64,000 bases of DNA from Pseudomonas sp. R76 (GCF_009834565.1 NZ_CP019428.1:1798001-1862000); one strand, 5' to 3'; shown: positions 16,691 through 27,766, counted from the first letter of the stretch. Notes: a model not told the origin generated them from the letters alone. Translations and numbers: made by a program.

Positions 16691-17941
16691 TTACAAAAGG
16701 CTGATTGGATAGCTGACGATCAACCGATTCTCGTCAAACTCATTGTTGCTGTAGTCCCTGCGCATGCTCGAATTACGCCACCGCACGTTGAGATCCCTGA
16801 AGGTGCCGCTCTGCACCGTGTAGCCCAGTTCGCTCTCGCGGCCCCACTCCTTGCCATCGGTGATGGTGCCGGTGTGCACATTGCTGCCGCTGAGGTAGCG
16901 GTTCATCAAGGTCAGGCCCGGGATGCCGAGGGCGGCGAAGTTGTAGTCGTGGCGCACTTGCCAGGATTTCTCTTCGGCGTTGTCGTAGCTGGCGTTGTAA
17001 CTGTCGTTGGCCAGGGTGCCGCCGCTGGTGCCGTTGACGCGCATCCACGCGCTGTTGCCGGTGAGTTTTTGCAGGCCAACATAGAATGTGTTGCCGCCGT
17101 ATTTGGCCGAGAACAGGCCGGACCAGGTTTTGTTGTCCAGGCTGCCGGCGCGGGCGCTGCCGTCGTCCTTGCCGTAGAAGAACCCGAGGTTGGCGCCCAG
17201 GGTCCAGTCACCCACGGGCTGGCTGTGGATCAGGTTGACGTACTGCTGGCGGTAGATGTCCTTGAGTTGGGCATTCCACACGCCGACCTGCGTGCGCTTG
17301 TCGTTGAAGGCGTATTCGGCACCCTGGAAATTGAAGCGGTCGGAGGTGAAGGCGGCTTTCCCGAACATCGACATGTCCGTCATGCTGCTGTCGTCGCGCG
17401 GGCTGTTGGCGCGGAACTGGCCGCCGTAAAGGGTCAGGCCGTCGATTTCCTTGGAGGTGATCTGCCCGCCGCGCAGGGTTTGCGGCAGCGAACGGCCATC
17501 GTCGGAGCGCAGGATAGGCAGCACCGGCATCCACTCGCCCACCTTCAGTTCGGTCTTGGAAATCCGCGCCTTGAACGCCACGCCCAGGCGCCCGAAGTTA
17601 TCTGCCGGGCGGCCGTCGTGGTCCAGCGGCAACAGCTGGGTGCCGCCGGTGCCGCGCCCGCCATCGAGTTTTTGCGAGTACATGCCCAACACATCCATTC
17701 CGAAACCTACCGTGCCCTGGGTGAAGCCGGAGCGCGCGTCGAGAATGAAACTTTGCGTCCACTCCTGCGCGCCGCCCTGGGCTTTGGTCGGGTTGGTGAA
17801 GTTGCGGTTGAAAAAGAAATTGCGCAGGTTGAGGTTGGCGCTGGCGTCTTCAAGGAAGCCGTGTTCTTCAGCGACGACAGGCAGGGCAAAACTGGCGACA
17901 GCGGTTGCCAGCCACAGCTGGCGCGGTTGGAAAATGCTCAT
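16691..17941 (-). CDS. OprD-family outer membrane porin
   Basis: A 416-residue 18-strand-type porin with a cleavable signal peptide (LATAVASFALPVVAEEHGFL). OprD-family marks are the N-terminal LEDASANLNLRNFFFNRNFT region, EWTQSFILDARSGFTQGTVG, and the NGYNASYDNAEEKSWQVRHD-like stretch near residue 310. The family passes small carboxylates and amino acids. Its place beside the pca cluster makes an aromatic acid or dicarboxylate a plausible substrate, but it is on the opposite strand and no PcaR site was found, so this is weak inference. Confidence 0.85.
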   Translation of the reverse strand: MSIFQPRQLWLATAVASFALPVVAEEHGFLEDASANLNLRNFFFNRNFTNPTKAQGGAQEWTQSFILDARSGFTQGTVGFGMDVLGMYSQKLDGGRGTGGTQLLPLDHDGRPADNFGRLGVAFKARISKTELKVGEWMPVLPILRSDDGRSLPQTLRGGQITSKEIDGLTLYGGQFRANSPRDDSSMTDMSMFGKAAFTSDRFNFQGAEYAFNDKRTQVGVWNAQLKDIYRQQYVNLIHSQPVGDWTLGANLGFFYGKDDGSARAGSLDNKTWSGLFSAKYGGNTFYVGLQKLTGNSAWMRVNGTSGGTLANDSYNASYDNAEEKSWQVRHDYNFAALGIPGLTLMNRYLSGSNVHTGTITDGKEWGRESELGYTVQSGTFRDLNVRWRNSSMRRDYSNNEFDENRLIVSYPISLL

Positions 17942-18107
17942 GGTGTTGGACCTGTTGTTATTGGGGTTATGCAGGTGCCGGCCATGGTGCTTGGCGGTGC
18001 GGTGGCGTTGGAAGTGGGGAGAGGCGGGTTGTGGGCGATGATCGAACGCAAGTTGGCGGGCCGGACTCAGGAGGTCCGGCCCGGTTTACTGGGCTTTTTT
18101 CGAAGGG

Positions 18108-19730
18108 CTAGCGCAGCGAGTTCAAACTGGTCCACGGGATGGCCGGCAGATATTTCTGGCAGGCGAGGGTTGTAGCCACCATTGCCGCCAGAAACACCAC
18201 TTGCAGCGGGCTCCAATAGGCCCAGTGCAACCCTTTGATCCAAGGGATCCTGGCATTGAAATTTTCGTTGACCTTGCCGATTCGCCGCGAGTGAAACAGG
18301 CTGATCAGGATCATGCCCAGGTGGGTCAGCATGCCCATGATCCCGAGGATGTAGCCAAACACCAGGAGTAACACCAATTGCGGAATACCATGGCGTAGCA
18401 CCAGCCTGAACTGGTCGATGCTCAGCCGCTTGGGCAGCAGGCGTTCGCTGAGCCACAGGTCCTGGACGATCAGGCGAGAGGCGAAATCTGCCCATATTTG
18501 GGCACCGCGCAGGGCGAAGATTGCGGGAAGGGCTGTCAGCAGGATAAACAAAAAGAATTTGGCCGGCAGCGAGGTGTCGAGGAGTGGATGAAAGGCCAGG
18601 CCGCTGGCCAGGGCCAACCCGGCCCAGACTCTGATCCAGCTATCAAGGGTCACCCCGCGCGGCAGGAATTTGCGCCAGAAAAAAACGTTCGGATCCGGCA
18701 GGCGTTCGAGCAAGGCCGGGTAGCGCCAGGTCAGCACTTCAGCCAGGTGTTGAGTGGCATTCCACGCAGGGTCATCAAAGCCTTCGACCAAGCGTTTCTG
18801 TTCCTTCACGCTCATCACCGTAACCAGCAGGCGCGCCGCCAGGGCATCGGCGGAGGTGCGGCGGGTATCGTGGGCCTTGTCTAGCAGGTTGTCGAAGAAG
18901 CTTTCCTGCTCGCAGCGCGAGACCAGCTGGCGCCACATCCACGCTGGTTCCGGGTACACGCCTTTCTGGTCATCCCAGCCAAACGCCTGGCACACCCGCT
19001 CGAACAGCGGCACGCTCCATTGGGTGTCGTGCAGCAGTTGCAGGAGGATGCGCTGCCACTGTTGCTGCAGGTCAAACACCCGCAGCCAGGGTTGCTGGTT
19101 GTAGGCGTTGAGCTGGTTGACGAACTCGCGCTCGGCCTTTTGCTCCAGCTGTTCCTGCAGCGTCTGGCGATAGGCCTGCAGCAGCTCGCCGCTGAGTGCC
19201 TCGTGTTGCCAGGGGCTCATCGCTACACCTTGCCAGGGCGTCAGCCATTCCAGCTGCTGCACCGCCCAGGCGGCAATCGCTGCGCGCTCCCCCGGGGCCT
19301 CGAAACAGTGACGCAGCAAGGCTGCCTGGAACGCATCGGCGCAGCGTTGTTGCTGGGCCTGTTCCCAGCGCTCGCCGAGGTTATGAGCGCCCAGCCCGTT
19401 GATCAGCGCTTGCGCGCGCGTCTGCTCGGGCGGCAGGTCGAACGGGGCAGGGCTGACGGGGCGTATGTGGGCGAATTCCGCGTACTCATGCGGGTTGCCG
19501 TCGGCCAGTTCGGCCACTGGCGCGTTGATGACCTGGACGTCTTCGTCTTCTTCCTCATGCTCGGCCCGCCAGCGCGCGATATTCAGCGCGTTTTCATACG
19601 CTTCGCGCAGGCGCTGGAAACCCTCGGCATCATCGTCCGGGCGGCAGCTTTTCAGCAGCCGCGCGTAGGTACGCTTGATGGTGCGCTCGTCGGCATCGTC
19701 CGCCAGTTGCAACACTGTCCAACAGTCCAT
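18108..19730 (-). CDS. J-domain-like membrane protein, likely HscC co-chaperone
   Basis: A 540-residue protein. Residues 1-60 form a J-domain-like helical hairpin (DCWTVLQLADDADERTIKRT, then EGFQRLREAYENAL), but the canonical HPD is R30-P31-D32 here. A long middle region rich in Gln and Trp follows, and four or so hydrophobic helices fill the last 180 residues (LALASGLAFHPLL, FFLFILLTALPAIFAL, LVLLLVFGYILGIMGML). It begins 11 bp after the hscC stop, so both are made from one message. E. coli HscC works with the J-proteins DjlB and DjlC encoded beside it, so the same partnership is inferred. The basic residue replacing His may tune the HscC interaction. Confidence 0.8.
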   Translation of the reverse strand: MDCWTVLQLADDADERTIKRTYARLLKSCRPDDDAEGFQRLREAYENALNIARWRAEHEEEDEDVQVINAPVAELADGNPHEYAEFAHIRPVSPAPFDLPPEQTRAQALINGLGAHNLGERWEQAQQQRCADAFQAALLRHCFEAPGERAAIAAWAVQQLEWLTPWQGVAMSPWQHEALSGELLQAYRQTLQEQLEQKAEREFVNQLNAYNQQPWLRVFDLQQQWQRILLQLLHDTQWSVPLFERVCQAFGWDDQKGVYPEPAWMWRQLVSRCEQESFFDNLLDKAHDTRRTSADALAARLLVTVMSVKEQKRLVEGFDDPAWNATQHLAEVLTWRYPALLERLPDPNVFFWRKFLPRGVTLDSWIRVWAGLALASGLAFHPLLDTSLPAKFFLFILLTALPAIFALRGAQIWADFASRLIVQDLWLSERLLPKRLSIDQFRLVLRHGIPQLVLLLVFGYILGIMGMLTHLGMILISLFHSRRIGKVNENFNARIPWIKGLHWAYWSPLQVVFLAAMVATTLACQKYLPAIPWTSLNSLR

Positions 19731-19741
19731 GTCGATTTCTC

Positions 19742-21439
19742 TCAGCGCCAGAAGCCGTTGTCGAGTTGCTCAAGTTGACGGGTCAGCTCGCTGCGGGCCT
19801 CGCGGATGCGGCGTTCATCCTGGGTGTCGAGCACTTGCTGGAACTGCGCGGCCCAGTGCCCGAGCTGCTCGCGCAACTCGCCGAGGTTTTCCTGGTAGAG
19901 CCGTTCGAGGCGGGCGGTCAGCACGGTGTTGACCTGCTGATCGCGTGGGTGAATCTTCAGCAGCGCCAGGGCTTGCAGGCGTTGTTGGATCTCCTGCGGG
20001 CTCAGCACGCCGGGGTTGTTCTCGATCACCAGCGAGTGCTGCTCGCCGGTCAGCGGGATGTTCACCTGGGCTTCGAGCAGGCCGTTGTTGTCGTAGGTGA
20101 AGCGCACGTCCAGCGAGACTTCGCCGGCCTTGCGCTTGGGCACGGGAATTTCCAGCTGGCCCAGTTCGATGTTGTCGCGCACCAGGCGGCTTTCGCCTTG
20201 ATAGATTTTCAACAGCACGTAACTCTGGTTGTCGTGCAGGGTGACCACGCTCTTGACCCGGCTGACCGGCACGCTGCTGTTGCGCTCGATCAGCGGCAGG
20301 TAATGCCCGCTTTCGATATGGCCGCCGTACTGGTTCGAGGTTTCGATGCCCAGGGTGTAAGGGCAGACGTCGGTCAGCACGATCTCTTCCAGCGCTGCCG
20401 AACGGGCCTTGAGCGCGGCCTGGATCGCCGCACCGTGGGCGACCACCTGGTCGGGGTCGAGGCTGATGGACGGGAAGCGCCCGAACAGACCAGCCGCCAG
20501 TTTGCGCACCAATGGCATGCGCGTGGTGCCGCCGACCAGCAGGATTTCATCGAGGTCGCCGACGCGAATCCGCGCGTCGCGCAGGGCCCGTTCAATCGGC
20601 GCGCGCAGGCGCTCCAGCAAGGGCGTGTAGAGCTTGGCGAGTTCGGCCTGAGTGATGGTGCTGACCCACTGCTGGCCGTCGACGCGCAGGGCGAATTCGG
20701 CGCTGTCGTCCTGGCCCAAGGCTTTGCGCACGCGCTCGGCTTCGCGGCGCAGGGCTTGCAGCACACTGCTGGTGGGCGGGAAGCCTTGGGCATTGCGCTG
20801 GCTGTCGACGAAGTGTTCGAGCAACAGGGTGTCGAAATCTTCGCCGCCGAGGAAGTTGTCGCCGGCGCTGGCACGCACCTCCATCACGCCGTCGAACAGC
20901 TCGATGATCGACACGTCGAAGGTGCCTCCGCCGAGGTCGAACACCAGGAACGAAGTTTCCTTGTCACGCTGGTGCAGGCCGTAGGCCAACGCGGCGGCGG
21001 TGGGTTCGTTGATGAGTTTTTCAACGTTGAGCCCGGCCAACTCACCGGCGATGCGCGTGGCCTTGCGTTGGCCGTCACTGAAGTAGGCGGGCACGCTGAT
21101 CACCGCTTCGGTGACGGTCTGGCCGTAAGTGCGCTCGATGTCTTCCTTGAGGCTTTTGAGTACCAGCGCCGAGAGTTCTTCGGGGCGGAACGAACGGTCG
21201 CCCAGGCGTACTTCCGTGGCACTGCCCATGAAGCGCTTGAACAGCGACGTGGTCATGTGCGGGTGGGTGTGCAGGCGTTCCTTGGCGGCTTGGCCCACCA
21301 GGATGCGGCCTTGATCATCCAGGCCGACCACACTCGGGGTCAGCAACTGGCCAAGGGCATTGGGCACCATTTCGGCAGCGTCACCGCGCCAGACGGCGGC
21401 CAGGCTGTTGGTCGTCCCCAGGTCGATTCCTACGATCAT
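19742..21439 (-). CDS. hscC: Hsp70-family chaperone HscC
   Basis: A 565-residue Hsp70. The ATPase domain shows [14 protein letters not shown] at the start, [12 protein letters not shown] near residue 190 and [13 protein letters not shown] near residue 320. The substrate-binding part is short and the C-terminal lid is reduced, giving the length of E. coli HscC (556) rather than DnaK (about 638). ATG 21437-21439 is chosen because it starts directly at MIVGIDLG and has GGGAG upstream; a longer in-frame start would run into the REPIN. It is the first gene of a two-gene unit with the J-protein. Confidence 0.92.
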   Translation of the reverse strand: MIVGIDLGTTNSLAAVWRGDAAEMVPNALGQLLTPSVVGLDDQGRILVGQAAKERLHTHPHMTTSLFKRFMGSATEVRLGDRSFRPEELSALVLKSLKEDIERTYGQTVTEAVISVPAYFSDGQRKATRIAGELAGLNVEKLINEPTAAALAYGLHQRDKETSFLVFDLGGGTFDVSIIELFDGVMEVRASAGDNFLGGEDFDTLLLEHFVDSQRNAQGFPPTSSVLQALRREAERVRKALGQDDSAEFALRVDGQQWVSTITQAELAKLYTPLLERLRAPIERALRDARIRVGDLDEILLVGGTTRMPLVRKLAAGLFGRFPSISLDPDQVVAHGAAIQAALKARSAALEEIVLTDVCPYTLGIETSNQYGGHIESGHYLPLIERNSSVPVSRVKSVVTLHDNQSYVLLKIYQGESRLVRDNIELGQLEIPVPKRKAGEVSLDVRFTYDNNGLLEAQVNIPLTGEQHSLVIENNPGVLSPQEIQQRLQALALLKIHPRDQQVNTVLTARLERLYQENLGELREQLGHWAAQFQQVLDTQDERRIREARSELTRQLEQLDNGFWR

Positions 21440-21536
21440 TACGACAAGCTCCCTCTGTGGTCTGTAAGAATCTGTAACCAATTTTACCCTGAAAGGTTTG
21501 GCAGAAAGCAAGGCGCAAGACGGAGTCGGGTTGCCC

Positions 21537-21624
21537 TGTGGGAGCTGGCTTGCCTGCGATAGCGGCCGGTCAGTCAGTACAGGTGTGGCTGACACACCGC
21601 TATCGCAGGCAAGCCAGCTCCCAC
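21537..21624. repeat. REPIN, GCTGGCTTGCCTGCGAT class
   Basis: TGTGGGAGCTGGCTTGCCTG and its inverted copy ending at about 21624 flank a spacer, with GATAGCGG and CCGCTATC extending the stem. It separates hscC from the efflux operon. Confidence 0.9.
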
Positions 21625-21653
21625 CTTTGATCCGCGGTGGTCAATGAACCGGC

Positions 21654-21694
21654 AAAAAAAAAAACCGCTTCCGGTAAGGGAAGCGGTTTTATTT
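21654..21694 (-). terminator. Intrinsic terminator of the emhABC operon
   Basis: ACCGCTTCC and GGAAGCGGT form a 9-bp stem with a 6-base loop; on the minus strand it is followed by eleven T residues. It lies about 15 bp past the emhC stop. Confidence 0.93.
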
Positions 21695-21706
21695 ACAGCA
21701 GCACGA

Positions 21707-23164
21707 TCAGAACAACTTCAGTGCCGGTGCTTCTTCTTTCAACGGCTCGTTCTTCGCGGTCTGCTCGTTCCAGCCACCGCCGAGGGCCTTGTACAGGTTG
21801 ACCTCGCTGTTGAGCTGCGCCAGGCGGTCGGTGATCAGCGATTGCTGGGCACTGAACAGCTGGCGTTGGGCATCGAGGAACGTCAGGTTGCTGTCGACAC
21901 CAATGCGGTAGCGACGCTCGGCCAGGCGGTAGTAATCCTGGTTGGCCGCGACGAAGCCACGTTGGGCATCCAACTGCTGCTTGTAGGTTTCACGGGCGGC
22001 GAGGCCGTCGGAAACTTCCTGGAAGCCGGTCTGAATCGCCTTCTCGTAGTTGGCCACGTTGATCTCTTTCTGGATCTTCGAGTAGTCCAGGCTTGCGCGC
22101 AGGCTACCGGCGTTGAAGATCGGGATGTTGATCTGCGGTGCAAACGACCAGGTGCCCGAGCCGCCTTTGAACAGGCCGCCCAGGGTTGGGCTGGCGGTGC
22201 CGGCGCTGGCCGTCAGGCTGATGCTCGGGAAGAACGCTGCACGCGCCGCGCCGATATTGGCGTTGGCGGCCTTGAGGTTGTATTCGGCCTGCACAATGTC
22301 GGGACGACGTTGCAGCAGGTCCGATGGCAACCCGGCAGGCACTTCGCTGAGCAGGTCATCCGACAGTGGCTTGCTGGCGATATTCGCCGGCAGGCCGGTG
22401 CCGAGCAGCAGGGTCAGGTTGTTTTCGTCCTGGGCCACCTGGCGGGTATAACGCGCCAGTGCCACGCGGGCGTTTTCCACCGAGGTGCGCGCCTGGCTGA
22501 GGTCGAGGGCCGAGGCCACGCCGACTTCGTTGCTGCGCGAGGTCAGTTTGTAGCTCTGCTCGAACGCGCCCAGAGTGTCCTGAGTCAGCTTGAGCAGTTC
22601 CTTGTCGGCCTGCCAGGTCAGGTAGGCGTTGGCCACACTGGCCACCAGGCTGATCTGGGTGCTGCGCCGCGCTTCTTCAGTGGCGAAGTACTTTTGCAGT
22701 GCTTCTTCACTCAGGCTGCGCACGCGGCCGAACAGGTCCAGCTCATACGAGCTGATCCCCAGGCCAGCCGAGTACTGGCTGGTGATGCCCGCTTCGCCGG
22801 TTTGCGACAGCTTGGCCGGGGTTCGCGAGCGGCTGCCGCTGCCCGTGGCCGAAATAGCCGGGAACAGGTCGGCACGCTGGATCTGGTACTGCGCTGCATA
22901 GGCGTCGATGTTCAGGGCCGCGACACGCAGGTCACGGTTGTTGACCAACGCGGTCTGGATCAGCTGTTGCAGGGCAGGGTCATGGAAAAACTGCTTCCAG
23001 CCCTGCTCGGCAGCGGCCTGGCCCGGCGCCTGGGCCGACGAATACGCCGGCCCCTGCGGGTACTGGGCCGCCACCGGCGCTTCGGGGCGCTGATAGTCAG
23101 GTATCAGCGAGCAGCCACTGAGCACGAATGCCGTGACGGCTAGGGAAAGTAGCGACTTGCTCAT
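21707..23164 (-). CDS. emhC: RND efflux outer membrane channel, OprM/TtgC/EmhC type
   Basis: A 485-residue outer membrane factor lipoprotein: signal with lipobox [10 protein letters not shown], then the usual [13 protein letters not shown] opening. The internal duplication of the TolC fold is visible as two sets of long helices ([20 protein letters not shown] and [20 protein letters not shown]). It forms the trimeric exit duct for the EmhAB pump. Its ATG overlaps the emhB stop (ATGA, 23161-23164), so it is translationally coupled. The name Emh is used because the host looks like P. fluorescens; TtgC and OprM are the P. putida and P. aeruginosa equivalents. Confidence 0.93.
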   Translation of the reverse strand: MSKSLLSLAVTAFVLSGCSLIPDYQRPEAPVAAQYPQGPAYSSAQAPGQAAAEQGWKQFFHDPALQQLIQTALVNNRDLRVAALNIDAYAAQYQIQRADLFPAISATGSGSRSRTPAKLSQTGEAGITSQYSAGLGISSYELDLFGRVRSLSEEALQKYFATEEARRSTQISLVASVANAYLTWQADKELLKLTQDTLGAFEQSYKLTSRSNEVGVASALDLSQARTSVENARVALARYTRQVAQDENNLTLLLGTGLPANIASKPLSDDLLSEVPAGLPSDLLQRRPDIVQAEYNLKAANANIGAARAAFFPSISLTASAGTASPTLGGLFKGGSGTWSFAPQINIPIFNAGSLRASLDYSKIQKEINVANYEKAIQTGFQEVSDGLAARETYKQQLDAQRGFVAANQDYYRLAERRYRIGVDSNLTFLDAQRQLFSAQQSLITDRLAQLNSEVNLYKALGGGWNEQTAKNEPLKEEAPALKLF

Positions 23165-26100
23165 TGGCCAGCCTCTTTAGGAGTTTCAGTAGTGTCCGAC
23201 TTTTTGTTGCGCTCGCCGGCAGACGACACGGTTGCATAGAACAGTGGCACCCAGAAGATCGCCAGGACGGTGGCGGTGATCATACCGCCAATTACGCCGG
23301 TACCGATCGCGTGCTGGCTGCCTGAGCCTGCGCCGGTGGAGATCGCCAGCGGCAATACGCCGAGGACGAACGCCATGGAGGTCATGATGATCGGTCGCAG
23401 ACGCATGCGGGACGCCTCAATGGCTGCCTCGACGATGCCTTTGCCTTGTTCGTGCAGCTCTTTGGCAAACTCCACGATCAGGATGGCGTTCTTCGCGGCC
23501 AGGCCCACCGTTACCAACAGGCCCACCTGGAAGAACACGTCGTTGGACAACCCACGCATGCTGGTTGCTATCAACGCACCCACAACCCCTAGCGGCACTA
23601 CCAGGATAACTGCGATCGGGATCGACCAGCTTTCGTACAGTGCTGCGAGGCAGAGGAACACCACCAGCAGCGACAAGGCGTACAGCGCAGGAGCCTGGGA
23701 GCCGGACAAACGTTCTTCGTACGACAACCCCGTCCACGCATAGCCAACACCTGCAGGCAGTTGCTTGGCAATATGCTCGACTTCGGCCATGGCGTCACCG
23801 GTGCTGTAGCCCGGCGCCGGTGTACCGAGGACTTCCATCGCCGCTACACCGTTGTAGCGCGAAAGTTTCGGCGAACCGAAGATCCACTTGCCCGAAGCGA
23901 TGGAGGACAACGGCACCATCTTCCCGGAGTCGCTGCGCACGTACCATTTGTCCAGGTCTTCAGGGGACATGCGGCTGGCGGCGTCACCTTGCACGTACAC
24001 CTTCTTCACACGACCGCGGTCGATGAAGTCGTTGACGTAGCTGCCACCCAGGGCAATTGCCAGGGTCTGGTTGATATTCGACAGGGTGATGCCTTGGGCA
24101 CTGGCTTTCTCGTCATCGACGGTGAGCTCGTACTGCGGCTCATCGTTCACGCCGTTGGGTCGCACGCCTGCCAGAATCTTGCTTTGTGCTGCCATACCGA
24201 GGAACTGGTTACGCGCCGCCATCAATTTGTCATGACCAACACCGCCCTGGTCTTGCAGGAACACGTCGAAGCCGGTGGCGTTACCCAGTTCCAGTACAGA
24301 CGGGGGCACGATGGCAAATACCATGGCGTCCTTGAATGTCTGCATGAAGTAGCCCTGGGCGCGCTTGGCGATTTCGAAGACCGAGTTGGAGGCGTCACGC
24401 TCGCCCCATGGCTTGAGCATCACAAATGCCAGGCCCGAGCTTTGGCCGCGACCGGCGAAGTTGAAGCCGTTTACGGTAAACACCGATTTCACGCCTTTGC
24501 CTTCGCCCGGCTCGCCTTCCTTATCGTTGAGCAGGTAGGCACGCATATCGTCGATGACTTTCTGCGTACGTTCAGCCGTAGAACCGACCGGCGTCTGTAC
24601 CTGGGCAAAGATAACGCCCTGGTCTTCATCGGGCAGGAACGCCGCTGGGATGCGCATGAACAGCCAGATCATGCCGGCGAAGATCAGTAGGTACACCAGG
24701 AACGCCGGAATCTTGTGCTTGATCATGTTGCCCACGCCGCGCTCGTAGCTCAGTACGCCACGGTCGAAGGTGCGGTTGAACCAGCCGAAGAAACCACGCT
24801 TGGGTTGGCCGTGTTTTTCCGGGTCGATCGGCTTGAGCATGGTGGCGCACAAGGCCGGGGTGAAGATCAGCGCAACCAGTACCGACAACGCCATGGCCGA
24901 AACGATGGTGATGGAGAACTGTTTGTAAATCACACCGGTGGAACCGCCGAAGAACGCCATCGGCAACAGTACCGCCGACAGTACCAGCGCAATACCCACC
25001 AGGGCGCCCTGGATCTGGCCCATGGACTTGACCGTCGCTTCTTTGGGCGACAGGTGTTCCTCGGCCATTACCCGCTCGACGTTTTCCACCACGACGATGG
25101 CATCGTCCACCAGCAAGCCGATGGCCAGGATCATGCCGAACATGGTCAGGGTGTTGATGGTGAAACCGAACGCCGCGAGGATCCCGAAGGTACCCAGCAG
25201 CACCACCGGTACGGTCATGGTGGTGATGATGGTGGCGCGGAAGTTCTGCAGGAACAGGAGCATCACCAGGAACACCAGCACGATCGCTTCGACCAGGGTG
25301 TCAACTACACCGGAGATCGATTCGGTCACCACTGGGGTCGTGTCATACGGCACCACCGCCTTCATGCCTGGCGGGAAGAACGGTTCAAGCGACGCTACGG
25401 TGGCGCGGATGGCCTTGCCGGTGTCCAGGGCGTTGGCGCCCGAGGCCAGCTTGATCGCCATGCCGGAAGCCGGCTTGCCGTTGAACTGCGCAGCGATGCT
25501 GTAGTTCTGACCACCGAGCTCAATACGGGAGACATCCTTCAGGCGTACCTGTGAGCCGTCGGTATTGACCTTCATCAGGATATTGCCGAACTGCTCTGCA
25601 GTCTGCAGGCGAGTCTTACCGATAATGGTCGCGTTCAGCTGAGTACCGGGCAGGGCTGGCAGGCCGCCCAGTTGGCCAGTAGCCACCTGCACGTTCTGAG
25701 CCGAGATCGCCGTACTGACATCTACCGGCGTGAGCTGGTAGTTGTTCAGCTTGGCCGGGTCCAGCCAGATACGCATGGCGTACTGCGAACCGAATACCTG
25801 GAAGTCACCCACACCGGCGGTCCGCGAAATCGGATCCTGGATGTTCGACACGATGTAGTTGGACAGATCGTCCTTGGTCATGCTGCCGTCTTCCGACACC
25901 AGACCGATCACCATCAGGAAGTTCTTCACCGACTTGGTTACGCGGATACCCTGCTGCTGCACTTCTTGCGGCAGCAGTGGCGTCGCCAGGTTCAGCTTGT
26001 TCTGCACCTGAACCTGGGCGATGTCCGGGTTGGTACCCTGGTTGAATGTCACGGTGATGGTCATGCTGCCGTCGGAGTTACTGTCCGAGGAAACGTAACG

Positions 26101-26325
26101 CAGGTTGTCGATACCGTTGAGCTGTTGCTCGATCACCTGCACCACGGTGTCCTGCACGGTTTGTGCGGACGCGCCTGGGTAGGTCACCTGGATGTCGATG
26201 GCGGTCGGCGCGATGGCCGGGTATTGGTTGATGGGCAACTTCAGGATCGAAAGTGCCCCGACCAGCATGATCACCAGGGCAATAACCCAGGCGAAAATGG
26301 GACGGTCGATAAAAAATTTCGACAT
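23161..26325 (-). CDS. emhB: RND multidrug efflux transporter, MexB/TtgB/EmhB type
   Basis: A 1054-residue HAE1-family inner-membrane pump. The N-terminus [20 protein letters not shown] is the family hallmark. [16 protein letters not shown] in helix 4 carries the paired aspartates of proton relay, and the partner lysine lies in helix 10 ([20 protein letters not shown]). Two large periplasmic loops provide the binding pockets. It exports hydrophobic drugs, solvents and aromatic hydrocarbons with EmhA and EmhC. The gap to emhA is 3 bp. Confidence 0.95.
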   Translation of the reverse strand: MSKFFIDRPIFAWVIALVIMLVGALSILKLPINQYPAIAPTAIDIQVTYPGASAQTVQDTVVQVIEQQLNGIDNLRYVSSDSNSDGSMTITVTFNQGTNPDIAQVQVQNKLNLATPLLPQEVQQQGIRVTKSVKNFLMVIGLVSEDGSMTKDDLSNYIVSNIQDPISRTAGVGDFQVFGSQYAMRIWLDPAKLNNYQLTPVDVSTAISAQNVQVATGQLGGLPALPGTQLNATIIGKTRLQTAEQFGNILMKVNTDGSQVRLKDVSRIELGGQNYSIAAQFNGKPASGMAIKLASGANALDTGKAIRATVASLEPFFPPGMKAVVPYDTTPVVTESISGVVDTLVEAIVLVFLVMLLFLQNFRATIITTMTVPVVLLGTFGILAAFGFTINTLTMFGMILAIGLLVDDAIVVVENVERVMAEEHLSPKEATVKSMGQIQGALVGIALVLSAVLLPMAFFGGSTGVIYKQFSITIVSAMALSVLVALIFTPALCATMLKPIDPEKHGQPKRGFFGWFNRTFDRGVLSYERGVGNMIKHKIPAFLVYLLIFAGMIWLFMRIPAAFLPDEDQGVIFAQVQTPVGSTAERTQKVIDDMRAYLLNDKEGEPGEGKGVKSVFTVNGFNFAGRGQSSGLAFVMLKPWGERDASNSVFEIAKRAQGYFMQTFKDAMVFAIVPPSVLELGNATGFDVFLQDQGGVGHDKLMAARNQFLGMAAQSKILAGVRPNGVNDEPQYELTVDDEKASAQGITLSNINQTLAIALGGSYVNDFIDRGRVKKVYVQGDAASRMSPEDLDKWYVRSDSGKMVPLSSIASGKWIFGSPKLSRYNGVAAMEVLGTPAPGYSTGDAMAEVEHIAKQLPAGVGYAWTGLSYEERLSGSQAPALYALSLLVVFLCLAALYESWSIPIAVILVVPLGVVGALIATSMRGLSNDVFFQVGLLVTVGLAAKNAILIVEFAKELHEQGKGIVEAAIEASRMRLRPIIMTSMAFVLGVLPLAISTGAGSGSQHAIGTGVIGGMITATVLAIFWVPLFYATVSSAGERNKKSDTTETPKEAGQ

Positions 26326-26328
26326 GGG

Positions 26329-27480
26329 TTACTCCCCTTTGCCGGCAGCGGCAGCAGGAGCAGCACTGCCCGCATCAGCAGGCTTGGCGTTGTCGGCCGG
26401 TTTGACCTTGACCTCGGCGCCCGGCTTGACGTACTGCAAGCCTTCTGTGATCACGCGGTCACCGGCGTTCAGGCCTTTTTCCACCAGCCAGTAGGCGCCG
26501 TACGTGCGGTTGGCCACCAGTACACGCTGCTCGACCTTGTTGTCGGCGTTGACGATCAGCGCCGTTGGAGTGCCCTTCAGGTCACGGGTCACGCCTTGCT
26601 GCGGAGCCAGGATGGCCTTGCTGTTCACACCGGCTTGCAGTTGGGCGTGTACGAACATGCCCGGCAGCAGGGTGTGGTCAGGGTTCGGGAACACCGCGCG
26701 CAGGGTCACGGAACCGGTGGTCTGGTCGACCGACACTTCGGAGAACTCCAGCTTGCCGTCCTGGCTGTAAGGCGTGCCGTCTTCCAGGGTCAGCTTGACC
26801 TTGGCAGCATTTTCGCCGGCTTTTTCCAGCTGACCGCTAGCCAGGTCGCGGCGCAGTTTCAGCATTTCAGCCGAAGACTGTGTGACGTCGACGTAGATCG
26901 GGTCCAGTTGCTGGATCACGGCCATGGCATCGGCCTGGCCATTGCTGACCAGCGCGCCTTCGGTCACCGAAGAACGGCCAATACGCCCGGAGATCGGCGC
27001 GAACACTTTGGTGTAACGCACGTTGATCTGGGCGGTTTGAACGTTTGCTTCTGCGGTCATGCGGTTGGCGACGGCGGTGTCGTATTCCTGACGGCTGACG
27101 GCTTGCTCATCGACCAACTGCTTGTAGCGGTCGGTGATCGACTTGGTCTGGGTCAGGCTTGCTTGTGCGCTTTTCAGGGTGGCGTCATACACCGACGGGT
27201 CGATCTGGTAGAGCTGTTGCCCTTCCTTCACGTCGGCGCCTTCCTTGAACAGGCGCTTGAGAATAATGCCGTTGACCTGAGGCCGAACTTCCGCGATGCG
27301 ATAGGCCGTGGTGCGGCCCGGCAGCTCGGAGGTCAGGGTAAAGGCTTGCGGTTGAATAGTGACCACGCCGACCTGAGGGGTTTGAGCGGGCGGAGCCGCC
27401 TCTTCCTTTTTACATCCGCTGAGCAGCGATGCCAGGGCGACGGCAGTGACCAGAGCGGTAACAGCTGGCTTAAGTTGCAT
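26329..27480 (-). CDS. emhA: RND efflux periplasmic adaptor, MexA/TtgA/EmhA type
   Basis: A 383-residue membrane-fusion lipoprotein. The signal peptide ends in LASLLSGCKKEEAAPP; the ATG at 27478-27480 is chosen because it starts that signal, whereas a longer frame has no signal ahead of it. The lipoyl-like and hairpin regions follow (GRTTAYRIAEVRPQVNGIIL, then LYQIDPSVYDATLKSAQASL). It bridges EmhB and EmhC. It is the first gene of the operon and faces emhR across a 286-bp region holding the operator. Confidence 0.95.
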   Translation of the reverse strand: MQLKPAVTALVTAVALASLLSGCKKEEAAPPAQTPQVGVVTIQPQAFTLTSELPGRTTAYRIAEVRPQVNGIILKRLFKEGADVKEGQQLYQIDPSVYDATLKSAQASLTQTKSITDRYKQLVDEQAVSRQEYDTAVANRMTAEANVQTAQINVRYTKVFAPISGRIGRSSVTEGALVSNGQADAMAVIQQLDPIYVDVTQSSAEMLKLRRDLASGQLEKAGENAAKVKLTLEDGTPYSQDGKLEFSEVSVDQTTGSVTLRAVFPNPDHTLLPGMFVHAQLQAGVNSKAILAPQQGVTRDLKGTPTALIVNADNKVEQRVLVANRTYGAYWLVEKGLNAGDRVITEGLQYVKPGAEVKVKPADNAKPADAGSAAPAAAAGKGE

Positions 27481-27570
27481 GAAGATCCTCGGGTCAGGCG
27501 CGCAGAATGCGCACAAGAAGTGTGGAAGGGTAAAAAACAAGCTGTGAGTAGATAAGTAGCTTGCTACGCA

Positions 27571-27600
27571 ATATACTTACGTTCATGGTTGTTTGTAAAC
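27571..27600. promoter_or_regulatory. TtgR/EmhR-type operator
   Basis: The stretch opens ATATACTTAC and closes GTTTGTAAAC, with TTCATGGTT between. Read on the minus strand it matches closely, from memory, the P. putida TtgR operator (GTTTACAAACAACCATGAA then GTAAGTATA). It is about 90 bp before emhA and 165 bp before emhR, overlapping the likely promoters. Confidence 0.85.
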
Positions 27601-27766
27601 TCTTGACAGGCTTCGCAGATTGTTGACAAAGCAACTGCCAAAGCCTCGATTTTAGTACGTTCGGTGCCCATGACGGCGTCGTCCCACAATTATTCAGATG
27701 ATCGTTGGCGCCTATTAAAGCTGCGTTACCGATAGTCCCAAGTGTTCTGATTGAGGTTTTACTGCC

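Noticed and set aside
17942..18107. GGGCCGGAC/GTCCGGCCC hairpin (18058-18082) as terminator of the J-protein gene
   Set aside because: The stem is good, but no U-tract follows on the minus strand; the T-run lies on the wrong side. It may still be a processing signal.
16874..18175. Plus-strand open frame of 433 codons
   Set aside because: Antisense to the OprD-type porin and running past its signal peptide; Ala/Val/Gly-rich with no motif.
19766..21562. Plus-strand open frame of 598 codons
   Set aside because: It is the antisense of hscC, whose Hsp70 motifs are unmistakable. The antisense product has no domain pattern.
21440..21595. Longer N-terminus for HscC (52 extra residues)
   Set aside because: The extension is translated from the REPIN and has no ribosome site; the conserved start MIVGIDLG with GGGAG upstream is better.
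25672..27555. Plus-strand open frame of 627 codons
   Set aside because: It runs antisense to emhB and emhA and crosses their junction; a shadow frame.
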